Position numbers and translations under genes: made by a program | Assembly: GCF_009826895.1 (NCBI RefSeq) | Contig: NZ_WUMV01000006.1 | Coordinates: 248,001-312,000 of the forward strand | From: Stappia sediminis | Lineage (GTDB): Bacteria > Pseudomonadota > Alphaproteobacteria > Rhizobiales > Stappiaceae | Direction: 5' to 3' | DNA length: 64,000 bases | Shown: piece after piece, positions 55,042 through 64,000 of the stretch | Position numbering within the stretch: the stretch's first letter is position 1 | Layout: each line of letters begins with the position of its first letter | Notes under the pieces: generated by a model | The model's database searches: none | What the model was told of the DNA's origin: nothing | What the model saw: the letters and a program-made list of their open reading frames with translations, nothing else

Positions 55042-55848
55042 ATGAACATCAAGGGCTGGTTGATGGTGTTGATCGTAGCGATGGCCGGTGCGGCGGTGCT
55101 GTCCGTCATGCCCGAGCCGCAGGGCGACTTTCGCGAAAGACTGGCGGCAGCCCAACCCCAGCCGCTTATCGATACGCCACCAGTCTACCCTGACAGCATC
55201 CGCAACGTCACCCCCGATGACGTGCTGCCGCATCCGCGGGTCACCGGGCCGCTGAAGCGCGTTGCCGGCGTGCGCCCTCCCCCACCCGAAGAAGTGAAGC
55301 GGGACGATACGCTCGATTTCCAGCGTCCGCTGGTGCTCGACGCGCGCAGCATGCGCGTCAAGAAAACGACTATCAGGCTGGCGCATCTGGCAGGCCCGAC
55401 CCTTGCCGAGAAATGCCCCTCGCGCCTCGGCGGTGACTGGCCGTGCGGGATGCGCGCGCGCACGGCCTTGCGCGGCCTCATCCGCAACTACGCCATACAC
55501 TGCGACGAACAGCTCAGGCTCGGCGAAAACGAGATCCTCGCTAGCTGCACGAAGGGGCCGACCGATCTTTCCCGCTGGATGTTGGAGCAGGGTTGGGCGC
55601 GCCCTACGCAAGTTGCCCCGAAAGACCTGAAGAACCTTTCGCTGGCGGCCCAGGACGACAGAAGGGGACTATGGCAGCTCGACGGTTCTTTTTCCTGGTC
55701 AGGCCCCACCCTGAGCACACAAGTGCAGGAGCCCGACATTCCACTGGACGATATTGAAATCCTGCCTGCTGAAAATCTCGACGCCAGCACGGCTACCCCC
55801 TCCGGCGCGGACGCCACCGGCGACATCCTATGGTCGGAGAGGCCTTGA
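55042..55848 (+). CDS. Thermonuclease-like (SNase family) membrane-anchored protein
   Basis: 268 aa. N-terminal signal-anchor (about 5-23), a Pro-rich linker, and an SNase-like part with KKTTIRLAHLAGP, MRARTALRGLI, DLSRWMLEQGWARPT and AAQDDRRGLW. The family Arg-x-x-Gly/Leu pattern is altered (IRLAHLAGP), so catalysis is not sure. Its 3' end overlaps the convergent SGNH gene by 21 bp. Confidence 0.75.
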   Translation: MNIKGWLMVLIVAMAGAAVLSVMPEPQGDFRERLAAAQPQPLIDTPPVYPDSIRNVTPDDVLPHPRVTGPLKRVAGVRPPPPEEVKRDDTLDFQRPLVLDARSMRVKKTTIRLAHLAGPTLAEKCPSRLGGDWPCGMRARTALRGLIRNYAIHCDEQLRLGENEILASCTKGPTDLSRWMLEQGWARPTQVAPKDLKNLSLAAQDDRRGLWQLDGSFSWSGPTLSTQVQEPDIPLDDIEILPAENLDASTATPSGADATGDILWSERP

Positions 55849-56556
55849 AGCGTCCTGATCGATGAACTGCGTGAGATGGCGCGCCCACGCCTCGAACCCC
55901 GTTTCAGAGGGGTGCACGCCGTCAGAACAGAAGGCATCCGCCGACAGGCCTTTCATCGCAGGGACGTCGATCGCTCCGCGTTCCAGGCAAAGCCTGCTAC
56001 CCACGCGGTTGAACAAATCGGCCCGCAACTTGAGGATTGCGCCCAGAGTGGACGAGATCAGCGGCATCTCGTTCGGGTCCAGGACCTGCGACCAGTAGAG
56101 CCGGCTGTCGGGAAAGCGGGCCTTGAGCGCATACAAAAGCCCGCCGAAGCCCTTCTTGAAACGCCTGCCCGAGTGGAAGTTCTTCACGTCATTGAAACCA
56201 ACGCAAAAAAGGATGTGCGTGTAGGGCGCCGGCTCCAGATTATGCACCACGTGATCGCGCAATTGATCCGAAGTCGCGGAATTGAAGCCAGCGCCGCGCC
56301 ACGCTACCGGGCGGCCCGTTTTCTCGTTCAACGCGCGGGCAAGCGCGGGAGCCAGACCATCTGCCTGCCGCGCGATCCCGACCGCGGCTGCCGAGGAATC
56401 GCCGAGCACAAGGAGGTGGAGCGGCTCGCCCTCCCCTTCGACGTTGCCGCTCGTCGGCCCTTCACCCGGAGGAAGGCGAAGTGAGCGCACCCGCGTCCGG
56501 ATACCTTCCAACGCGTACACGGGAAAGGCGGCCCAGGAAACGAAAGAAGCGATCAC
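55828..56556 (-). CDS. SGNH/GDSL-type hydrolase
   Basis: 242 aa. An N-terminal hydrophobic stretch, then LVLGDSSAAAVG with Ser54, Gly/Asn in VGFNDVKNF, and Asp-His in DGVHPSETG near residue 213, the SGNH set. It may deacylate an exported lipid or sugar; substrate unknown. It follows lysS by 21 bp on the same strand. Confidence 0.87.
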   Translation of the reverse strand: MIASFVSWAAFPVYALEGIRTRVRSLRLPPGEGPTSGNVEGEGEPLHLLVLGDSSAAAVGIARQADGLAPALARALNEKTGRPVAWRGAGFNSATSDQLRDHVVHNLEPAPYTHILFCVGFNDVKNFHSGRRFKKGFGGLLYALKARFPDSRLYWSQVLDPNEMPLISSTLGAILKLRADLFNRVGSRLCLERGAIDVPAMKGLSADAFCSDGVHPSETGFEAWARHLTQFIDQDASRPLRP

Positions 56557-56577
56557 TCCGCGCCCTCCAATGCATCT

Positions 56578-58236
56578 TTATGGCGCAAGTTCGCCGGCAA
56601 GCGCCTTGCGGATCAGCTCGCGCGTCTCATCGATCCCGTAAAGCGCCACGAAGGACCCGAAACGCGGCCCCCTCTCCTGCCCGAGCAGGATTTGGTACAA
56701 CGCGCCGAACCACGCCACCGATACGCCGGGGCCGCCGTCCGGGCTCTTCTTCTTGTGGTCCTGGTAGCGTTCGATCGCACGCGCAACGTCGAGAACGGCG
56801 TTCTGTATCGTTTCGCCATCCGCATCGGCCGGCAAGCTCGCCAGTTTCCGGTCAAGCTCCTCAAGAGCCGCGCGCTCTACATCATCCGGCGCGCGGAATG
56901 TCTTCGTCGGCTTCACGAAATCGTCGAAATAGCGGATCGCATAGCCGACGAGTTCGTCGAGCTTCGGGTGGCTTTGCGCCGTCACCCCCGGTGCATAGCG
57001 TGAAATGAAGGCCCAGAGGACGGACTTGTTTTCCGCATTCGATGCCGAGACGAGATTCAACAGCATGGCAAAGGAGACTGGCATATCCACCTTCGGCGGG
57101 TTGCCGGAGTGGATGTGCCAGACCGGATTGGACAGCTTCTGCTCAGGCGCCATCGCCTCGACCTTCGAAAGGAAGGTGAAATATTCGTCCACCGCCTTCG
57201 GGATGACATCGAAGTAAAGCTTCTTCGCCGCCTTTGGCTTGTTGTACATGTAAAGCGACAGGCTTTCCGGCGAGGCATAGGTCAGCCATTCGTCGATCGT
57301 CAGGCCATTGCCCTTGGACTTGGAGATCTTGCGGCCCTGATCGTCGAGGAAAAGCTCATAGACGTAATGCTCCGGCGGGGTGCCGCCAAGCACCGAGCAG
57401 ATACGGTCGTAGATCGGCATGTTCGGCCCGTGGTCCTTGCCGAACATCTCGAAGTCCACGTCGAGCGCGGCCCAGCGCGCGCCGAAATCCGGCTTCCACT
57501 GCAGTTTCACCTGACCGCCGGTGATACCCTGCGTGATCTCTTCGCCGTCCTCGTCGATGAAAGTGATCGTGCCCGCCCTGGCATCGACATGCTTCATCGG
57601 AACGTAGAGAACGCGGCCGGTCTTGGCCGAAATCGGCAGGAACGGCGAATAGGTGGAACGGCGTTCCTCGCCCAGCGTCGGCAGCATGATATCCATGATG
57701 GCGTCATAGCGCTCGGCAACGCGCCGCAGGATTTCGTCGAACTTGCCGGACTTGTAATACTCGGTCGCGCTTGCGAACTCGTAATCGAATCCGAACGTGT
57801 CGAGAAAGCGCCGCAGCATGGCGTTGTTGTAGTCGGCAAAGCTCGCATAATCCCCGCCGAAGGGGTTCGGCACCGAGGTCAGCGGCTTGTGCAGATGCGG
57901 CTCCAGCAACGACTTGTCCGGCACGTTGTCCGGTATCTTGCGCATACCGTCCATGTCGTCTGAAAAGCAAAGCAGCCTGGTCGGAACCTGATCTCCGGTC
58001 AGAAGACGGAAAGCGGTGCGCACCATCGTCGTGCGCGCAACCTCTCCGAAGGTGCCGATGTGCGGCAGGCCGGACGGGCCGTATCCCGTCTCGAACAGAA
58101 CCGGCCGGTCATGCGAACGCTTTTCCACCCGCTTGACCAGCTTGCGCGCTTCTTCGAACGGCCAGGCTTTGGAAGCCTGCGCCGCCTCTACGAAGGAGGG
58201 CGACAGGTCAAGTTCAGGCAGGGATTGAACGCTCAT
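56578..58236 (-). CDS. lysS: Lysine--tRNA ligase, class I
   Basis: 552 aa. Class I LysRS: HIGH-type PHIGTF (58-63), KMSKS-type KISKSKGN near residue 305, and conserved [13 protein letters not shown]. Class I LysRS is the archaeal type; many alphaproteobacteria use it in place of the class II enzyme. No T-box or other leader is seen. Confidence 0.95.
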   Translation of the reverse strand: MSVQSLPELDLSPSFVEAAQASKAWPFEEARKLVKRVEKRSHDRPVLFETGYGPSGLPHIGTFGEVARTTMVRTAFRLLTGDQVPTRLLCFSDDMDGMRKIPDNVPDKSLLEPHLHKPLTSVPNPFGGDYASFADYNNAMLRRFLDTFGFDYEFASATEYYKSGKFDEILRRVAERYDAIMDIMLPTLGEERRSTYSPFLPISAKTGRVLYVPMKHVDARAGTITFIDEDGEEITQGITGGQVKLQWKPDFGARWAALDVDFEMFGKDHGPNMPIYDRICSVLGGTPPEHYVYELFLDDQGRKISKSKGNGLTIDEWLTYASPESLSLYMYNKPKAAKKLYFDVIPKAVDEYFTFLSKVEAMAPEQKLSNPVWHIHSGNPPKVDMPVSFAMLLNLVSASNAENKSVLWAFISRYAPGVTAQSHPKLDELVGYAIRYFDDFVKPTKTFRAPDDVERAALEELDRKLASLPADADGETIQNAVLDVARAIERYQDHKKKSPDGGPGVSVAWFGALYQILLGQERGPRFGSFVALYGIDETRELIRKALAGELAP

Positions 58237-58504
58237 GTGCGGATGGTTCCGTTGAAGGGGTTGCGTCGATTTTCGCGGAAAACGGGACGCGACATGAGGA
58301 TTGCCACGTTCCGGTCGCGCGGAAACTAGAAAAGCCGGGGCGTCCCGTCAATCTCGACCGCACGCCATTGCGGATATCGTCCTTCGCAGTGTTCTCGAAC
58401 CGAAACCGAACGACCTGAAATTCGAAGGTTGCGTAGGAACGTCCGCCAACTTACTTGTCGTAAGCCAATTAGGCTCCGTGGACAAGAAAGGCGCAGATAT
58501 CCCG

Positions 58505-58918
58505 ATGACTTCGACCGTTTCCCTGCATGACGCGCTAATTTACGTGATGGTGATCACCTCGGCCGCCGACAGCGCGATGACCGACCGGGAACTTTCCTCC
58601 ATGGGCCAGGTCGTGCGTACGCTGCCCGTTTTCAACGGCTTCGACGAGAACCGGATTATAGCGGTCGCCCAGGAATGCGGCGAGCGCCTGCAGGCCAAAA
58701 ACGGCATGAACGACGTGCTCGACCTGATCGTGGCAAGCGTGCCCGAACGCATGCGCGATACGGCTTACGCGGTTGCGGTGGAGATCGCCGCAGCCGATCT
58801 GGACGTCCAGCAGGAGGAATTGCGCCTGCTCCAGATACTGCGCGACAGGCTCGGCCTCGACAAGCTCACCGTCGCCGCGATCGAGCGTAGCGCCCAGGCC
58901 AGATTCCGGACCACTTAG
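58505..58918 (+). CDS. TerB-like tellurite resistance family protein
   Basis: 137 aa, all-helical. MVITSAADSAMTDRELSSMGQVV and VEIAAADLDVQQEELRLLQILRDRLGL are the two TerB/DjlA-type repeats with metal-like acidic pairs. GTG 58478 (nine codons earlier) is an alternative start with AGG close before it. It diverges from lysS; the 268-bp gap 58237-58504 holds a small hairpin (CTTAC-TTGTC-GTAAG at 58450) and nothing else I can support. Confidence 0.82.
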   Translation: MTSTVSLHDALIYVMVITSAADSAMTDRELSSMGQVVRTLPVFNGFDENRIIAVAQECGERLQAKNGMNDVLDLIVASVPERMRDTAYAVAVEIAAADLDVQQEELRLLQILRDRLGLDKLTVAAIERSAQARFRTT

Positions 58919-58935
58919 CATCAATCGGCTTCGAA

Positions 58936-61128
58936 TCAGGCGTTGCCGATCTCGACACAGAACTCCGTTCCGGCGGTCCATTCTACAGGCCTTCCGACAA
59001 AATAGCCTTGCGCGAATGTCACACCCAGTTCGCGCAGGATTTTCATCGTTTCCCGATTTTCAACGAATTCCGCCGTGACTTCGATGCCCAGCTTGTTGGC
59101 CACCGCCACAATGCCAGCCACAATCGTACGCTGGACCTCGTCGCTTGCGACGTCGCCGATGATCGAGCCGTCGATCTTCAGGCAATCGATCTCGAATTGG
59201 CGAAGATAGGCGAACGAGGAAAGCCCCGCGCCGAAATCATCCAGGATGACCCCGCAGCCGCGATCGCGAAGCGCGCGGATGAGCGCTTGAGCGGTCGCCA
59301 TGCTGCGCACCGTAGCCGTTTCCGTAATTTCGAAGGACAGCCGCGTGGCGAGGTCGGGATATTCACCGAGCCTATGAAGCAGAAGATCCTTGAACGCCGG
59401 ATCGCCAACCGACTGCCCCGACAGGTTGACCGAAAGACGCAAATCTTCGGGTGCCGAACGAAGCCGCTGCAGGACGTTGCAAATGACCCAGCGATCGATT
59501 TTCGGCATCAGGCCATGACGCTCCGCCGCCACGATCAACGGAGCAGGCGGCAGCATCTGCCCGTTCTGGCCGACCACCCTCAGAAGCACTTCGTTGTAGA
59601 GGCGCCCACTGTCATCGATGGCTTCGATCGGCATGGTGAACAGGCGAAAGGCATTTTCCTCAAGCGCCTGGCGAATAACCTTGAGATTGCCGATATGCGC
59701 CTGCCGGGCGGCCATTTCCCGGTTGCCCGGCTCGAAAACGAGCGTACGCCCGCCGCCGGTTTCCTTGGCAAGCAGGCAGGCCTGGTCCGCCCATTTCATG
59801 AGGTCGCCCGCGGTAACGGGATTTACGCCGGCATCCTTGCCGTTGAGAAACGCAACGCCGATGCTCGCGTCGACCGTGAAGACGCTTCCGCCCCACTCGA
59901 AGCGCATCGTCTGAATGTTGGAGACGATCTGACGCCCGATTTCCATTGCCCGGCATTCGCCGCGGCAGGACAACAGGAGCGCGAATTCATCTCCGCCAAG
60001 CCGTGCCACCATGGCATCATGGCTCGACTCGAAGGCCTTCAACATTTCGCCGATCTGACATAGCAGCGCATCACCCGCACCGTGGCCGGCAAGGTCGTTC
60101 ACCACCTTGAAATTGTCGAGGTCTATGGTCAGGAGTGCGGCACACTCGCCCTTCTCCGAAGCGTTGGAAATAAGCTCTTCAAGACGTTCCTGAAGTGCAT
60201 ATCGGTTGTAGACACCCGTCAGCGCGTCCTCGCGCGCCCTGCGGCGTATCTCCTTGGCCATCAGTGCGGTTTCGGTAATGTCGCGAATGACCACCACCGC
60301 TCCGGTGATCTCGTCCCTGCCTTCCCTGAAGGGGTACATGCGCACATTTGCGATCTCCGGCGCTTCGCCGGGTTTCGTCAGGTCCAGCTCGAACTCGAGC
60401 GACTCGCCGGCAAAGCAGCTGTCATAATTTTTTCGGCCATGCTCCTCGAACAACGCCCAGCCGATCATGTCGCCCAGGTGGCAACCGATGATATCTTCCG
60501 GTCTGCGGCGGTGATAGGCGGCGTTTGCGTCGTTACAGAATCGGTAGCGATAATCCGTGCCGATCACGCCGACCCGGTCCGTCGTCTGGCGCAGAACCTC
60601 ACGGTACATCGACAGGCGCTGCTTGAGTTCCTGCTGCTCGCTCGCCTTGATCGCGGAAACGATCGCACCGACTATCTCACCTTGACGGTCGCGCACCGGA
60701 ACATGGGATATGTCCAGGATAAAACGCGCGCCTGTGCGATCCGTTTCCCACTCCAGCAAGCGCGTGGTTTCGCCCGAAAGCGCCTGATCGATTGAAGGTT
60801 TGCGCCTCTCGAAAATCTTCTGACCGATCGCGCAGGAAAGCGGCCGCCCGATGACGACGTCTGCTACCAGACTGAAATCATTCAGGAATTTCGCATTCGC
60901 TTCCCAGACTATATAGTTACGGTCGCAAAGCAGCGTCGACGCAGGCGAATTGTCGATGATCGCATCGCGCCTGGCATCGGCATCAAGCGGCGGAACGAGT
61001 GCTTCGGCGCCTGACACGGAACCGGTAGCGTCAGGCCCCGCCGGGAAGACCTGCAGATCCGCCATCGCATCCATCAGTTGGCGCGAAGTGGGTACTCCGC
61101 GCTTTTGCCTGTCCCTGGCACGAGCCAT
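58936..61128 (-). CDS. PAS-PAS-GGDEF-EAL cyclic-di-GMP protein
   Basis: 730 aa. Two PAS domains (about 50-160 and 180-290), GGDEF domain with intact GGDEF near residue 380, and EAL domain with EVLLR near 511, FEITET, DDFGAGLSS and QGYFVGRP, so both catalytic sets look complete. The RxxD inhibitory site before GGDEF is missing (SSHDA). It could make or break c-di-GMP in response to signals bound by PAS. It converges on the TerB gene (17 bp between stops). Start choice (ATG 61128) lacks a strong ribosome site. Confidence 0.92.
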   Translation of the reverse strand: MARARDRQKRGVPTSRQLMDAMADLQVFPAGPDATGSVSGAEALVPPLDADARRDAIIDNSPASTLLCDRNYIVWEANAKFLNDFSLVADVVIGRPLSCAIGQKIFERRKPSIDQALSGETTRLLEWETDRTGARFILDISHVPVRDRQGEIVGAIVSAIKASEQQELKQRLSMYREVLRQTTDRVGVIGTDYRYRFCNDANAAYHRRRPEDIIGCHLGDMIGWALFEEHGRKNYDSCFAGESLEFELDLTKPGEAPEIANVRMYPFREGRDEITGAVVVIRDITETALMAKEIRRRAREDALTGVYNRYALQERLEELISNASEKGECAALLTIDLDNFKVVNDLAGHGAGDALLCQIGEMLKAFESSHDAMVARLGGDEFALLLSCRGECRAMEIGRQIVSNIQTMRFEWGGSVFTVDASIGVAFLNGKDAGVNPVTAGDLMKWADQACLLAKETGGGRTLVFEPGNREMAARQAHIGNLKVIRQALEENAFRLFTMPIEAIDDSGRLYNEVLLRVVGQNGQMLPPAPLIVAAERHGLMPKIDRWVICNVLQRLRSAPEDLRLSVNLSGQSVGDPAFKDLLLHRLGEYPDLATRLSFEITETATVRSMATAQALIRALRDRGCGVILDDFGAGLSSFAYLRQFEIDCLKIDGSIIGDVASDEVQRTIVAGIVAVANKLGIEVTAEFVENRETMKILRELGVTFAQGYFVGRPVEWTAGTEFCVEIGNA

Positions 61129-61293
61129 CGTAACTATTGACGCCTTCGGTATTTATCGTTGAAGGCGATTGAACATTAAACAAGTGAATACTTGGTTTCC
61201 CGATGCGCAAGCCTGGTAAAAATTATCAGGTCGAGGCGATGTCATCGCGCTTCGGCACATCGGCGATTACTACCTTGGATAGAATGCACCTGT

Positions 61294-61686
61294 TCAATTG
61301 ATGACGCGCCGCGGGTCCGGCTTGTCGAGGGAAAAGGTAGGAACGGTGACAAGGAAAAACTCACCTGAGTCCGACTGCATCTGATAAGAGCCCGACATAA
61401 TGCCGGATGCCGTGGTGAGCGGACACCCGGAGGTATATTCGTAACGCTCGCCCGGGCGTATGATCGGCTGCTCCCCCACTACCCCGGCGCCGCGAACCTC
61501 GTTGACCTGGCCATTCGCGTCCGTAATCTTCCAGTATCGTTTCCGGAGCTGAACGGTTTCCTCGCCCAGATTCACGATCTCGACGGAGTAGGCCCAGAAG
61601 TAATGCTTGTCATCCGGATCGGACTCTTCCGCGATATAATATGGCTCAACAGTCACCTGAATATTGCGTGTAACAGATTTATACAT
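61294..61686 (-). CDS. apaG: ApaG
   Basis: 130 aa, usual family length. YKSVTRNIQVTVEPYYIAEESDPD start and NEVRGAGVVGEQPIIRPGERYEYTSGCPL, the ApaG pattern. Linked to magnesium/cobalt balance and to diadenosine tetraphosphate levels in enterics; exact role unknown. In many rhizobia it is a neighbour of metZ, as here. Confidence 0.95.
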   Translation of the reverse strand: MYKSVTRNIQVTVEPYYIAEESDPDDKHYFWAYSVEIVNLGEETVQLRKRYWKITDANGQVNEVRGAGVVGEQPIIRPGERYEYTSGCPLTTASGIMSGSYQMQSDSGEFFLVTVPTFSLDKPDPRRVIN

Positions 61687-62084
61687 CGATCGTTTCTGCC
61701 CAAGCCTGGCTACTAATCCAATTCGAAATTTCGTTATTTTTATCGCACGATCTTGATGCTGTTAATGCAAACTTTCGGGGAAGTGTGAATTGTGATCGCA
61801 AAAGCCGAGTTACATTTTCGCCATGACCAAGTCTACCCTAAAGTTTATGCTGCAACAGAGGCGCCATTTACCAGGAACCTCTCTGTGACTTAAAGAATAT
61901 CAGAGCGGGAATTTTATGCACTATGCAATCTTTAAGAGTAATGCTCAATCTTGTAAAAATGACCTATGTTCAAGGTTTCGAATCCGAAACAAGCTATACT
62001 CGGCGTACATCCCGCCAAGCCGATGTGTTGCGCCGAAACGCCGAATAAGCGAAGAGCATTGAGCCAGAGAATGAAAGGCTCCGG
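61687..62084. other. AT-rich gap between apaG and a phosphatidyltransferase
   Basis: 398 bp without a gene I can support, clearly richer in A and T than its surroundings. It holds a GTTTCG-AATC-CGAAAC hairpin (61975-61990) and an AGAGG/CCTCT repeat near 61857-61882. Both divergent promoters must be here; a small RNA cannot be excluded. Confidence 0.6.
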
Positions 62085-62693
62085 ATGTTCGACGCCAGGC
62101 TTCGCCACATCATTGATCCACCATTGAACGCGGTGGGGCTACGCCTTGCCCGATCGGGTATCGGCGCAAACTCAGTGACGATTGCGGGCTTCGTTTTCGG
62201 GATTGCGGCGGCACTTGCGATCGCTTGGGGGTATTGGCTTTCCGCGCTCGCACTGATAGCGCTCAACAGGCTTGCCGACGGCCTGGATGGCGCGGTTGCG
62301 CGGGCAACCGGAAAGACCGACCTCGGCGGTTACCTGGATATCGTGCTCGATTTCTTTTTCTACGGCGCAGTACCCTTCGCCTTCGCCGCCCAGGACCCGG
62401 CCGCCAACGCCTATTCGGCGGCGGCCCTTTTGCTAGCCTTCTACATGAACGGCGCAACATTCCTGGGATTTGCGGTAATGGCCGAAAAGCGCGGCATGAG
62501 CACGGACATCCATGGCGCGAAATCGCTCTACTATCTGGGCGGTCTGGCCGAAGGTGCGGAGACAATCGCGATTTTTACCGCCATGTGCCTGTTTCCGGCA
62601 TGGTTTTCGATAATCGCATGGGGCTTTGCCGGGATATGCGCGATCTCCGCCTTATCCCGGCTTGTACTCGTCTCGCAGATGCTGCGCGGCTGA
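62085..62693 (+). CDS. CDP-alcohol phosphatidyltransferase family protein (YnjF-like)
   Basis: 202 aa, about six membrane helices. Motif DGAVARATGKTDLGGYLDIVLD has the DGxxAR and final Asp residues with seven rather than eight residues before Gly, as in the YnjF branch. Adds an alcohol to CDP-diacylglycerol; substrate unknown. Second such enzyme in the window (other at 18567). It ends 14 bp from the convergent metZ. Confidence 0.85.
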   Translation: MFDARLRHIIDPPLNAVGLRLARSGIGANSVTIAGFVFGIAAALAIAWGYWLSALALIALNRLADGLDGAVARATGKTDLGGYLDIVLDFFFYGAVPFAFAAQDPAANAYSAAALLLAFYMNGATFLGFAVMAEKRGMSTDIHGAKSLYYLGGLAEGAETIAIFTAMCLFPAWFSIIAWGFAGICAISALSRLVLVSQMLRG

Positions 62694-62707
62694 GGGGCAA
62701 CTGCCCT

Positions 62708-63913
62708 TCAGCCGACGCGATCGAGTGCCCGCGTCAGATCCTGCAGGAGGTCTCCGGCATCCTCCAGGCCGACGGACAAACGCAGCAGTCCATCGGATAT
62801 ATCGAGTTCCGCGCGCGCCTCCTCGCCGATTGACTGGTGCGTGGTCGTCGCGGGATGGGTGATCAGGCTCTTGGCGTCGCCGAGGTTGTTGGAAAGCTTC
62901 ACGAGCCTCAGGGCATTCAGCATGGAAAACGCCCCTTCCTTGCCCCCCTTCACTTCAAGAGCGATCATGGTTGAACCGGCCTTCATCTGACGCCTCACCA
63001 CATCGGCCTGCGGGTGGTCCTCGCGACCGGGGTAGATCATGCGCGTGACGGCGGAATGGCCGGCGAGTTCGTCCGCCAGATATTTCGCCGTGGCCGTCTG
63101 GCGCTCCACGCGCAGCGGCAACGTCTCAAGCCCCTTCAGCATGACCCACGCATTGAACGGGCTCATGTGCGGGCCCGTATGCTTCACGAAAGGCATGACC
63201 TCATCGACGATCCATTCCTCATCGGACAGGATAACACCGCCGAGACACCTGCCCTGCCCGTCGATATGCTTGGTGGCGGAATAGACGACGACATCGGCGC
63301 CGAACTTCATGGGCGATTGCAAAAGCGGCGTTGCGAAAACATTGTCGACGATAAGCCTCGCGCCGACCGAATGGGCGATATCGGCAACCGCCTGAATGTC
63401 GATCACCTCAAGGGTCGGGTTGGTCGGGCTTTCAAGGAAAAGCGCCGCGGTATTGGGCCGAACCGCCCGCTTCCACTGTTCGATGTCGGTCCCGTCGACC
63501 AGGGTCGATTCCACACCGAAGCGCGGCAAGAGCGTTTCCACGATAAACCGGCAGGACCCGAAAAGTGCCTTCGCCGCGACGACGTGGTCGCCCGCCTTGC
63601 AACACGCCATGAGTGCCAGATTGACGGCTGCCATGCCGCTTGCCGTTCCACGCGCGGCCTCCGCCCCCTCAAGCGCCGCGATGCGCTGTTCGAACATGGC
63701 GACAGTCGGGTTCGCATAGCGCGAATAGACGAAGCCGGGTTGCTCGCCGTTGAAACGGGCTTCCGCGAGTTCGGCCGTTTCATAGACGAAGCCTTGCGTC
63801 AGGAACATCGCCTCCGAAGTTTCTCCAAACATCGAGCGCGCCGTCCCGCCGTGAACCAGCGTCGTGGCCGGTTTCCAGTTTCCGCCTTCGGTCGGGTCGA
63901 TATCCTGCGTCAT
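62708..63913 (-). CDS. metZ: O-succinylhomoserine sulfhydrylase
   Basis: 401 aa. PLP enzyme of the Cys/Met metabolism family: YSRYANPT, LESPTNPTLEV, and PLP Lys215 in YSATKHIDGQG. It makes homocysteine from O-succinylhomoserine and sulfide. The ATG at 63913 has CTGGAG 9 bases upstream; two earlier Met codons overlap the leader. Upstream lie an attenuator and a SAM-II riboswitch, so it is controlled by S-adenosylmethionine. Confidence 0.94.
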   Translation of the reverse strand: MTQDIDPTEGGNWKPATTLVHGGTARSMFGETSEAMFLTQGFVYETAELAEARFNGEQPGFVYSRYANPTVAMFEQRIAALEGAEAARGTASGMAAVNLALMACCKAGDHVVAAKALFGSCRFIVETLLPRFGVESTLVDGTDIEQWKRAVRPNTAALFLESPTNPTLEVIDIQAVADIAHSVGARLIVDNVFATPLLQSPMKFGADVVVYSATKHIDGQGRCLGGVILSDEEWIVDEVMPFVKHTGPHMSPFNAWVMLKGLETLPLRVERQTATAKYLADELAGHSAVTRMIYPGREDHPQADVVRRQMKAGSTMIALEVKGGKEGAFSMLNALRLVKLSNNLGDAKSLITHPATTTHQSIGEEARAELDISDGLLRLSVGLEDAGDLLQDLTRALDRVG

Positions 63914-63933
63914 CAGCTTCATCTCCAGAATGC

Positions 63934-63961
63934 AAAAACCCCGGCCGAGAGCCGGGGTTTT
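63934..63961 (-). terminator. Intrinsic terminator (attenuator) in the metZ leader
   Basis: On the transcript: AAAA, CCCCGGC, loop UCUCG, GCCGGGG, UUUUU. A 7-bp GC stem extended by A-U pairs and a U run, 21 bases before the metZ start and directly after the riboswitch. A transcript part just upstream (GCCGGG, 63972 to 63967) can pair with CCCGGC of the stem, giving a competing hairpin. Confidence 0.85.
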
Positions 63962-63969
63962 GAGCACCC

Positions 63970-64000
63970 GGCCTTTTTAGCGACTTGTTTAACGTGGCTG
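63970..64000 (-). promoter_or_regulatory. SAM-II (SAM-alpha) riboswitch, 5' end cut by the window
   Basis: The transcript CAGCCACGUUAAACAAGUCG continues GCUAAAAAGGCC. It follows the conserved 3' half of the SAM-II consensus: P1 strand CCAC, the UUAAA loop, and GCUAAAAAGG, which forms the pseudoknot and SAM site. The 5' half with the GUGG strand lies beyond base 64000. SAM binding should reduce metZ expression. Confidence 0.88.

Noticed and set aside
58450-58464. Leader regulator (T-box-like) for lysS
   Set aside because: Only a 5-bp hairpin nearer to the divergent TerB gene; no T-box features, and T-boxes are not expected in this phylum.

Overview
The window is a GC-rich stretch of an alphaproteobacterial chromosome, almost certainly from the order Hyphomicrobiales (Rhizobiales). 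The case rests on the ChoXWV choline transporter beside betI-betA-betB, a PodJ-like polarity protein, a class I lysyl-tRNA synthetase, a SAM-II riboswitch ahead of metZ, a DUF952-pyrD pair, and intergenic palindromes typical of rhizobia and their relatives. Phyllobacteriaceae or a near neighbour is a guess; the sequence does not settle the family. I see no rRNA, tRNA, CRISPR array, prophage or insertion sequence with a transposase.

Layout. 1-5.8 kb: a CrbS-like transporter-histidine kinase (cut by the window start), its LuxR-type response regulator, and an SLC5-type symporter with a small membrane partner. 5.9-11.2 kb: single enzymes (prolyl aminopeptidase, YjbQ, HSL-type esterase, double hot-dog thioesterase, HCCA-isomerase-type DsbA protein). 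11.2-14.5 kb: ATP-dependent DNA ligase and metallo-beta-lactamase exonuclease of a four-part DNA repair set, with an NTF2-like gene between them. Its other two members, Lhr-type helicase and PdeM phosphoesterase, lie at 33.6-36.9 kb. 14.7-16.4 kb: a fascin-like/META secreted protein and a 2OG-Fe(II) oxygenase. 16.4-19.2 kb: a phospholipid operon (CDP-alcohol phosphatidyltransferase, CdsA, PlsC, membrane protein). 19.3-26 kb: a beta-oxidation block (FadB-type, thiolase, two acyl-CoA dehydrogenases), probably controlled by the MerR regulator at 32.4 kb, because related operators lie before all three transcription units. 26.2-32 kb: TauE exporter with a TIGR02186 protein, then the 1320-residue PodJ-like protein. 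33.05-33.61 kb: a GIY-YIG nuclease gene enclosed by ~107-bp imperfect inverted repeats, possibly a small mobile unit.

37-40.5 kb: DUF6460 protein, histone-deacetylase-family enzyme, MATE exporter, GNAT acetyltransferase. 40.7-47.7 kb: choline uptake (choXWV) and oxidation to glycine betaine (betA, betB) around a BetI repressor with a clear inverted-repeat operator. 47.7-52.4 kb: glutathione transferase, TetR regulator, a second symporter operon, and a type II haloacid dehalogenase. 52.4-56.6 kb: DUF952-pyrD-arsC operon, S24-type repressor, nuclease-like protein, SGNH hydrolase. 56.6-64 kb: lysS, TerB-like protein, a PAS-GGDEF-EAL protein, apaG, a YnjF-like phosphatidyltransferase, and metZ under a SAM-II riboswitch cut by the window end.

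The most unusual items are the GIY-YIG element with long inverted repeats, the split repair set with an extra NTF2-like gene in the ligase operon, the MerR operator set, and a riboswitch whose 3' flank can form a terminator or a competing hairpin.
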